Positions 1 through 4,733 of a DNA stretch of 6,802 nucleotides are shown here, piece by piece. The stretch covers positions 1 to 6,802 of the forward strand of contig DATEYP010000166.1 in the NCBI GenBank assembly GCA_035256085.1, given 5' to 3'. The DNA comes from UBA6901 sp035256085 (GTDB lineage Bacteria > Pseudomonadota > Gammaproteobacteria > Acidiferrobacterales > UBA6901). Position numbers and translations under genes: made by a program. The notes under the pieces were generated by a model, which was not told the origin of the DNA, searched no databases, and saw only the letters and a list, made by a program, of their open reading frames with translations. Within the stretch, counting starts at the first letter, position 1, and every line of letters begins with the position of its first letter.

Positions 1-1
1 T

Positions 2-934
2 CACGCGATGATCGAGGAGATGAAGGCCGGCAAGGGCCCCATCTTCATGCATACGCAGGAGGTTCTCGATACCAAGGAGAAGGAAGAGATCGGCTGGGAG
101 GATTTTCTCGACATGACCATCGGCCAGGCGGTGGTCTGGGCTTCACAGAACACAGACCCCAGGGATAAGCCGTCCGAGTTAATCACCTCCGAACCCTACG
201 TCATGGGCTCGCACGCCACCTGTTCCGGTGCCTGGGCCAGCGGGCCGGAGGACTGCGCGCCGGCGGACTACCAGTGGGGATACAACCGGATGACGACGGT
301 GGAAGGGCTCTTCGGAGCCGGGGACACGATCGGCGGTTCTGCACACAAGTTCTCATCCGGCTCCTTTACCGAGGGAAGACTGGCGGGAAAGTCGGCGGTC
401 AGGTACGTCATGGATTTGAAAGGCGAGCCGCCGCAGCTGGATGAAGCGCAGATTAAGAAGCTCGAGGAAACGATATTCAAGCCGCTGGAAAACTACCGAG
501 TGGGCAGGAACGAGATCGTCGCCGGGACGGTGGCGCCAAGCTACATATCGCCTCTTCAAGGCCTGCAGCGACTGGAAAAAATGATGGATGAGTATGTCGG
601 CGGCTACAGCACCTTTTATGTGACCAACGAACCACTGCTGAATCGTGGCCTGGAGCTGCTCGGCATGCTGAAGGAGGATATGGAGCACATTGGCGCCGAG
701 GACCTGCACCAACTCCAGCGGGCATGGGAGCTCCACCACCGGATTCTGACGGCGGAGTCCGTGGCCAGGCACACGCTGTTCAGGCAGGAAACCCGCTGGC
801 CGGGTTACTACTACCGGGCCGATCATCCGAAGCTGGACGACGCCGACTGGCATGTATTCACCGCATCTCAGTATGACGCGAAGACCGGTGACTGGCACAT
901 GAGCAAGCTTCCGGTACACCACATCATAGGGTGA
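2..934 (+). CDS. aprA: Adenylylsulfate (APS) reductase alpha subunit, C-terminal half (partial at window start)
   Basis: AprA is the FAD-carrying subunit of the cytoplasmic AprAB complex. It interconverts APS with sulfite plus AMP; in sulfur oxidisers it runs towards APS. The reading frame is open from the window edge, so the N-terminal half is missing (310 codons seen; the family is usually about 620-660 residues). Counting from the Met at base 8, residues 66-124 carry the highly conserved block with MGSHATCSGAWASGPEDC, YQWGYNRMTTVEGLFGAGD and GSAHKFSSGSFTEGR. The GAGD stretch is the flavin-contacting part of the fumarate reductase-like fold, and the His of SAHKFSSG is a likely substrate-site residue (inferred from family knowledge). 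The rest is the helical C-terminal domain, ending in HHIIG. No aprM or hdr gene follows; the next gene is convergent. aprB would be expected just upstream. Sequence alone does not fix the direction of catalysis, but the gammaproteobacterial context favours sulfur oxidation. Confidence 0.95.
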   Translation, partial: HAMIEEMKAGKGPIFMHTQEVLDTKEKEEIGWEDFLDMTIGQAVVWASQNTDPRDKPSELITSEPYVMGSHATCSGAWASGPEDCAPADYQWGYNRMTTVEGLFGAGDTIGGSAHKFSSGSFTEGRLAGKSAVRYVMDLKGEPPQLDEAQIKKLEETIFKPLENYRVGRNEIVAGTVAPSYISPLQGLQRLEKMMDEYVGGYSTFYVTNEPLLNRGLELLGMLKEDMEHIGAEDLHQLQRAWELHHRILTAESVARHTLFRQETRWPGYYYRADHPKLDDADWHVFTASQYDAKTGDWHMSKLPVHHIIG

Positions 935-1053
935 GTGGGGTGTGATTCAGTGATACCAGCCCCCTATGGTGGCCTGCGGGTTAGAACACCAATCGGCCTA
1001 GTACCCCGTTAAATAAGTTTCTCCGCATGTTCCTATGCGCGATGCAGAACGAA

Positions 1054-1155
1054 GAGTCCCTTCTCGCTCCGGGAGAAGGATAGGATGAGGGGATCATTAA
1101 TTGGAAATTGTATGATCCCCTCACCCAAACCCTCTCCCTGCGGGAGAGGGAGCAC
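1054..1155. repeat. REP-like element: two 44-nt inverted copies, each with its own hairpin
   Basis: Bases 1054-1097 and the reverse complement of 1112-1155 align without gaps, with 33 of 44 positions identical, around a 14-nt AT-rich centre (1098-1111). The innermost 12 bp are a perfect inverted repeat (TGAGGGGATCAT / ATGATCCCCTCA). Each copy also folds by itself: CCTTCTC (1059-1065) with GAGAAGG (1073-1079), and CCCTCTCCC (1130-1138) with GGGAGAGGG (1142-1150). The pattern CCCTCACCC-N-ACCCTCTCCC-hairpin resembles a common proteobacterial extragenic repeat, usually found between convergent genes as here. A two-copy inverted pair is the BIME-like arrangement. It could act as a bidirectional transcription barrier or mRNA 3'-end stabiliser, which is not shown here. 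Confidence 0.8.
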
Positions 1156-1201
1156 TCCTGAAAGAAACCGGAAAAACCTATTTGACGAAGTACGAGTCTC
1201 G

Positions 1202-1244
1202 GTTATACGCAGTATTGGGAAAGGCTGCGTATAACGTTATGCGC
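1202..1244. repeat. Palindromic element with three copies of a 9-mer
   Basis: GTTATACGCAG (1202-1212) and CTGCGTATAAC (1225-1235) form a perfect 11-bp inverted repeat with a 12-nt loop. The right arm runs directly into GTTATGCGC (1236-1244), a third copy of GTTATACGC with one change, giving the self-complementary ATAACGTTAT at 1231-1240. The third copy could therefore pair with the second in place of the first. No T-run follows on either strand, so it is not a standard terminator. It lies 46 nt past the stop codon of the ABC exporter. It may be a repeat element, an end of a mobile element, or an atypical 3' structure. Confidence 0.55.
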
Positions 1245-1289
1245 TGGATATCGAGAAGGGACCTCAAACCGCCCTGTTTGCCGTGAACC

Positions 1290-3107
1290 TCACGCTGTAA
1301 GGCCGTTCCCGACGGCTTGTTTCGGGCGTTCTGCCTCTTCCTGAAGTTGCAGGTTCCACAGATGCGCATAGGGACCGTCGCTCGCCAGCAGCTCGGCATG
1401 TGAGCCGCGCTCGACGATGCGGCCGTGATCCAGCACGACTATCTGGTCGGCGTCCATGATGGTCGAGAGCCGGTGGGCGATCACCAGGGTGGTGTGGTTG
1501 GTGGCAATCTCCAGCAGCTCCGCCTGGATGGCCTTCTCGGTCTTGGAGTCGAGCGCCGAGGTGGCTTCGTCGAACACCAGGATCGGCGGGTTCTTTAATA
1601 AGGTGCGGGCGATGGCGACGCGTTGCTTTTCGCCGCCGGAGAGTTTCAGGCCGCGCTCGCCGACCAGCGATTCATATTTGTCCGGCAAGGACTCGACGAA
1701 GTGGTGGATGTGCGCGGCGCGCGCCGCCTGGATGACTTCCTCGCGGCTGGCATCCGGCTGGCCGTAGGCGATGTTGTAGTAGATGCTGTCGTTGAACAGG
1801 ACCGTGTCCTGCGGCACGATGCCGATCGCCTTGCGCAGGCTCTGCTGGGTCACGTCGCGGATGTCCTGGCCGTTGATGGTGATGCGCCCGGCGTTCACGT
1901 CATAGAAGCGGAACAGCAGGCGCGACAGGGTGGATTTGCCGGCACCGCTCGCGCCCACCACCGCCAGCTTGTGCCCGGCCGGAATCTCGAAGCTCACGTC
2001 GGTGAGAATCGGGCGCTTGCCGTCGTAGCTGAAATCCACGTGTTCAAAGCGGATTGCGCCCGGACCGACAACCAGTTCAGTCGCATCTGGTTTGTCCATG
2101 ACCTCTTCGTGCTGATTCAGCAGGCTGAACATACGTTCCATGTCAGCGAGCGAGTGGCGGATCTCGCGGTACACGAAGCCGAGAAAGTGCAGCGGCATGT
2201 ACAGCTGAATCAGGAAGGCATTGACCAGCACCAGATCGCCGATGGACATTTTACCGGTCACTACGCCGTTGCTCGCCATGAGCATCAGTATCGTGACGCC
2301 GATGGCGATGATGGTGGCCTGCCCGGCGTTCAGTACCGACAGCGAGGTCTGGTTGCGCACCGCGGCCTTTTCCCACTTCTGCAGGGTCTCGTCGTAGCGC
2401 CGCGCCTCCCAGCCCTCGTTGTTGAAGTATTTTACGGTTTCGTAGTTGAGCAGGCTGTCGATCGCCTTGGTGTTGGCCTTGGAGTCCATCTCGTTCATGG
2501 TGCGGCGGAACACCATGCGCCACTCGGTGATGAACAGTGTGAAGACGATGTACACCACGAGCGTGCCGAGGGTGACGATCGCGTACCAGACGTCGTAGCG
2601 CACCAGCAGGATGACGGTGACCAGCGCCATTTCGAACAGCGTCGGCAGGATGTTGAACAGCATGAAATTGAGCAGAAAACGGATGCCGGCCGTGCCGCGC
2701 TCGATATCGCGCGACACGCCGCCGGTCTGGCGTTCCAGGTGAAAACGCAACGCCAGGTGGTGCAGATGCTCGAACACCTGCAGCGCCACGCGCCGGATCG
2801 AGCGCTGCATGACCTTGGCGAACACCACGTCGCGCAGCTCGCCGAACAGCGCGTTCGACAGGCGCAGCACGCCGTAGCCGACCAGCAACAGCACCGGCAG
2901 GGTGAGCAGCGCCTGCGGGCCGCTGAGCGCGTCGATCACTTCCTTGAGCAGCAGCGGCACGCCGACGTTCGCCACCTTGGCGGCGATCAGCAAGCCCATG
3001 GCCAGCAGCACCCGCCCGCGGAATTCCCACAGGTACGGCAGCAGTGACATGATGGTCTGCCAGTCGTTACGGTTAGAGGGAGGCTGGCCGTAGTGACGGG
3101 TGCGCAT
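1290..3107 (-). CDS. atm1: Atm1/HMT1-type ABC exporter (fused permease and ATPase)
   Basis: This is a 605-residue half-transporter expected to work as a homodimer in the inner membrane. Residues about 30-330 are a six-helix exporter domain. It carries two hallmarks of the Atm1/ABCB7/HMT1 group: RFHLERQTGGVSRDIERGT (121-139) and NYETVKYFNNE (221-231). The second lies in the region that in studied Atm1 proteins contacts glutathione-type substrates. The ATPase domain follows: Walker A GASGAGKST (385-393), Q-loop Gln433, signature LSGGE (489-493), Walker B ILVFDE (509-514, catalytic Glu514), D-loop SALD (517-520) and switch His545. All key residues are intact. Known relatives export glutathione-linked metals or persulfides; the substrate here is inferred from that. 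I chose the ATG at 3107, giving MRTRHYG. The frame stays open to 3626, but that stretch lies antisense to the regulatory region and start of the transporter gene and has no family similarity. No clear Shine-Dalgarno is seen. It is divergent from the nitrate transporter. Confidence 0.88.
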   Translation of the reverse strand: MRTRHYGQPPSNRNDWQTIMSLLPYLWEFRGRVLLAMGLLIAAKVANVGVPLLLKEVIDALSGPQALLTLPVLLLVGYGVLRLSNALFGELRDVVFAKVMQRSIRRVALQVFEHLHHLALRFHLERQTGGVSRDIERGTAGIRFLLNFMLFNILPTLFEMALVTVILLVRYDVWYAIVTLGTLVVYIVFTLFITEWRMVFRRTMNEMDSKANTKAIDSLLNYETVKYFNNEGWEARRYDETLQKWEKAAVRNQTSLSVLNAGQATIIAIGVTILMLMASNGVVTGKMSIGDLVLVNAFLIQLYMPLHFLGFVYREIRHSLADMERMFSLLNQHEEVMDKPDATELVVGPGAIRFEHVDFSYDGKRPILTDVSFEIPAGHKLAVVGASGAGKSTLSRLLFRFYDVNAGRITINGQDIRDVTQQSLRKAIGIVPQDTVLFNDSIYYNIAYGQPDASREEVIQAARAAHIHHFVESLPDKYESLVGERGLKLSGGEKQRVAIARTLLKNPPILVFDEATSALDSKTEKAIQAELLEIATNHTTLVIAHRLSTIMDADQIVVLDHGRIVERGSHAELLASDGPYAHLWNLQLQEEAERPKQAVGNGLTA

Positions 3108-3186
3108 GGATAGCGATCTGGGTTTAGAGGCTCTGGCTATTCTACCTGACTGCGCGGACCTCGTCGTTGTGAAGCAGCAGGGGGTG

Positions 3187-3203
3187 CGCACTATCTTCGC
3201 GCA
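3187..3203 (+). promoter_or_regulatory. Distal NtrC-like binding site upstream of the nitrate transporter
   Basis: CGCACTA-TCT-TCGCGCA matches the NtrC consensus TGCACYA-N3-TGGTGCA at 11 of 14 defined positions. Its centre lies 31 bp from the second site, about three helical turns and close to the 32-bp spacing of the paired glnA sites in enteric bacteria. It sits at about -119 from the predicted transcription start. The match is imperfect alone but is strengthened by spacing and context. Confidence 0.5.
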
Positions 3204-3217
3204 ACACAGCACACGCA

Positions 3218-3234
3218 TTCCCCGATGTGGTGCA
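3218..3234 (+). promoter_or_regulatory. Proximal NtrC-like binding site upstream of the nitrate transporter
   Basis: TTCCCCG-ATG-TGGTGCA has a perfect right half-site (7/7) and a weaker left half (4/7) of the NtrC consensus. Its centre is at about -88 from the predicted start, a usual distance for an enhancer that reaches sigma-54 polymerase by looping. Together with the distal site it would hold two NtrC dimers on one face of the helix. Confidence 0.55.
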
Positions 3235-3287
3235 GGGACAATCCGCGCTGGCAGTCCAGATGCCTGCTTCAACAGGACTTTTTTGTT

Positions 3288-3303
3288 TGGCACAGCAGTT
3301 GCT
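3288..3303 (+). promoter_or_regulatory. Sigma-54 (-24/-12) promoter of the nitrate transporter
   Basis: TGGCACAGCAGTTGCT fits the RpoN consensus TGGCACR-N4-TTGCW at every defined position. The invariant GG (3289-3290) and GC (3301-3302) are separated by exactly 10 bases. A T-rich stretch (3280-3288) precedes and overlaps its first base. Transcription is predicted to begin near 3314, giving a leader of about 44 nt before the ATG. This implies activation by an enhancer-binding protein, most plausibly NtrC under nitrogen limitation. Confidence 0.88.
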
Positions 3304-3316
3304 TTAGGAGAGTCGT

Positions 3317-3338
3317 GGTCGCGCACTGATGCGTGACC
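3317..3338 (+). promoter_or_regulatory. Hairpin at the 5' end of the transporter mRNA leader
   Basis: GGTCGCGC (3317-3324) pairs with GCGTGACC (3331-3338) to form an 8-bp stem with one G.U pair and the hexaloop ACTGAT. It begins only about three bases after the predicted start and leaves the Shine-Dalgarno free. It may protect the 5' end or be a protein target. The loop has A at position 1 and G at position 4, as in targets of ANTAR antiterminators such as NasR/NasT, but the usual second hairpin and the terminator are absent. Confidence 0.5.
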
Positions 3339-3347
3339 GGACTTGAC

Positions 3348-3353
3348 GGAGAG
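3348..3353 (+). promoter_or_regulatory. Shine-Dalgarno that sets the transporter start at ATG 3358
   Basis: GGAGAG lies 4 nt before the ATG at 3358. A TTG start at 3343 would place this site inside the coding sequence and would itself have no ribosome site, so the ATG is preferred. Confidence 0.75.
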
Positions 3354-3357
3354 CAAC

Positions 3358-4632
3358 ATGAACTGGCGGGAATTCAGCAAGGCAGGCCATTGGCCGACAT
3401 TGTTGTCGGCGTTTTTGTATTTCGATGTCAGTTTCATGGCCTGGGTGGTGTTGGGGCCGTTGATGCTGTATCTGGGCCAGGAGCTCGGTCTTGCGGTCGA
3501 AGACAAGTTCACCCTAGTCGCAATTCCGATTCTGGCCGGCGCTTTGTTGCGCGTTCCCATGGGTATGCTCGCCGACCACCTCGGCCCGAAACGCACCGGG
3601 CAATTCGGACAGCTGGTGGTGATCACCGGGCTGGCCTACGCCTGGCTGTTCGGGCTCGGCTCGAAACTGGAAGTGGAAATTCTGGGTCTAGTGCTGGGCG
3701 TAGCGGGCGCGAGTTTCGCCGTGGCCCTGCCGCAGGCGTCGCGCTGGTACCCGCCGAAATACCAGGGCGTGGTCATGGGCATCGCCGGCGCCGGCAACAT
3801 GGGTGTGGTGCTGGATTCGATGTTCGTGCCGTGGATCGCCGAGCAGTACGGCTGGCAGGCGGTATTCGGCGTCTTATTGATTCCGCTGGTGCTGGTGTTC
3901 CTGTTCTATACGGCCATGGCCAAGGATGCGCCCGAGCAGCGCGCGCCGGTGACCCTCGGCAACTACATCACGGTGTTCAAGGATGTCGACACCTGGTGGT
4001 TCATGTTCTTCTACTCCATCACCTTCGGCGGTTTCGTCGGTCTCGGCAGCGCGCTGCCGTTGTACTTCACCACCTGGTATCACACCTCCGGCATCGCTGC
4101 CGGTCTCATGGCGGCGCTGGTGGTGTTCGCCGGCTCCATGTTCCGGCCGGTGGGCGGCTGGTTGGCGGATCGCATCGGTGGTCTGCGTTCGCTGCAGATA
4201 TTGCTCGCCATTGTCTCGCTGACCTACATCAGTATTGCCTTCCTGCCGCAGGGGCCGGCACCGGTCGCGGCAGCCGCGGCCAAGGTGAGCGGCTGGAGTC
4301 TGATGGAGTTGCCGCAGATCGGCTGGATCGCGGTGCTGATATTCTTCGTCGGTGCGATGGCGCTCGGCATGGGCAATGGCGCGGTGTTCCAGCTGGTACC
4401 GCTGCGCTTTCGCAAGGAGATCGGCGTCATGACCGGTCTGGTGGGCGCGGCCGGCGGTATCGGCGGCTTTCTGCTGGCCAAGACCCTCGGTTGGTCGCAA
4501 GCCATGTCCGGCGGTTTCGCGCCCGGGTTCTGGATCTTCGCCGGACTGGCGGCGCTTGGTGTGATCGGCCTGCTGCGCGTCAAGACGCGCTGGCGCACCA
4601 CCTGGGGCGCGGCCTCGGGTGCGCGGGTATAA
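3358..4632 (+). CDS. nasA: NarK/NasA-family nitrate/nitrite transporter (MFS), probably assimilatory
   Basis: This 424-residue major facilitator protein has about 12 membrane helices and belongs to the nitrate/nitrite porter group, moving nitrate (and/or nitrite) across the inner membrane. Visible marks are the first nitrate signature AGAGNMGV (143-150), the second GAAGGIGGF (363-371), MFS motif A LADHLGPKR (71-79) and its repeat LADRIGGLR (269-277), and GMGNGAVFQLVP (337-348). Arg65 (LLRVPMG) and Arg263 (MFRPVGG) sit where NarK has its two substrate-binding arginines. The length is usual for a single-domain porter. The sigma-54 promoter and NtrC-like sites upstream point to nitrogen-regulated assimilation rather than respiration. 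A kinase/phosphatase gene follows on the same strand after 101 nt. The symbol nasA is used as in Pseudomonas; in Klebsiella the same name denotes nitrate reductase. Confidence 0.9.
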   Translation: MNWREFSKAGHWPTLLSAFLYFDVSFMAWVVLGPLMLYLGQELGLAVEDKFTLVAIPILAGALLRVPMGMLADHLGPKRTGQFGQLVVITGLAYAWLFGLGSKLEVEILGLVLGVAGASFAVALPQASRWYPPKYQGVVMGIAGAGNMGVVLDSMFVPWIAEQYGWQAVFGVLLIPLVLVFLFYTAMAKDAPEQRAPVTLGNYITVFKDVDTWWFMFFYSITFGGFVGLGSALPLYFTTWYHTSGIAAGLMAALVVFAGSMFRPVGGWLADRIGGLRSLQILLAIVSLTYISIAFLPQGPAPVAAAAAKVSGWSLMELPQIGWIAVLIFFVGAMALGMGNGAVFQLVPLRFRKEIGVMTGLVGAAGGIGGFLLAKTLGWSQAMSGGFAPGFWIFAGLAALGVIGLLRVKTRWRTTWGAASGARV

Positions 4633-4639
4633 AAGGCAG

Positions 4640-4730
4640 ATACAAGCGACAAGATACAAGAACGCAACATCCGGAAATTCCGGAATAGGCGCATTTGTAT
4701 CTTGAGTCTTGTGAATCTTGTATCTTGTAT
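4640..4730. repeat. Inverted arrays of 7-bp tandem repeats forming a hairpin between transporter and kinase
   Basis: Three head-to-tail heptads (ATACAAG, CGACAAG, ATACAAG; 4640-4660) face five units on the other strand (TTTGTAT, CTTGAGT, CTTGTGAAT, CTTGTAT, CTTGTAT; 4694-4730). The two arrays can pair in several registers. Between them lies a small palindrome CCGGAA-A-TTCCGG (4671-4683), so the whole folds as a nested hairpin. It fills nearly all of the 101-nt gap, is far more AT-rich than its surroundings, and has no T-run. It looks like an inserted or expanded extragenic repeat. In mRNA it could dampen read-through from transporter to kinase, or affect kinase translation. Confidence 0.8.
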
Positions 4731-4733
4731 CCG

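Larger units (their letters stand above)
935..1289. other. Intergenic region between convergent aprA and the ABC exporter gene
   Basis: This 355-nt gap separates the 3' ends of two convergent genes. I see no credible ORF, tRNA or rRNA. It holds two repeat elements, annotated separately at 1054-1155 and 1202-1244, and a weak 5-bp hairpin (CGCAT/ATGCG, 1024-1039). There is no classical GC hairpin plus T-run terminator for either gene, so the palindromic elements may be what separates the two transcripts (inference). Confidence 0.7.

Noticed and set aside
1202..1244. Integron attC site
   Set aside because: The adjoining AAC/GTT ends are suggestive, but there are no cassette ORFs, no paired inner boxes with the expected bulges, and no integrase in the window.
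1623..3047. Long open frame of 474 residues on the + strand opposite the ABC exporter
   Set aside because: It is the shadow of a GC-rich gene: rich in His, Gln, Arg and Val with no domain, while the opposite strand has every ABC exporter motif.
3139..3167. Sigma-70-like promoter for the ABC exporter on the - strand (TAGAAT, with ACGACG 17 bp upstream)
   Set aside because: The -10 is fair but the -35 matches only 3 of 6 bases. Such matches arise by chance, so I do not list it as a feature.
3249..3264. Another GG-N10-GC pattern (TGGCAGTCCAGATGCC) resembling a sigma-54 promoter
   Set aside because: Weak at -24 (TGGCAG) and -12 (ATGC); the site at 3288-3303 matches fully and is nearer the gene.
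3253..3285. Terminator-like AGTCC...GGACT plus T6 run upstream of the transporter
   Set aside because: Only a 5-bp stem with a 17-nt loop, competing with a 4-bp CCTG/CAGG stem, and no + strand gene precedes it. The T-run is better read as the usual T-rich stretch before a sigma-54 promoter.
3108..3626. N-terminal extension of the ABC exporter frame to an earlier start
   Set aside because: The extra 173 residues have no family similarity and run antisense to the sigma-54 promoter and the transporter start. The family-like N-terminus begins at ATG 3107.
3333..4688. 451-residue + strand frame overlapping the transporter
   Set aside because: Low-complexity Arg/Gly/Ala-rich shadow; the overlapping frame has the membrane helices and nitrate signatures.
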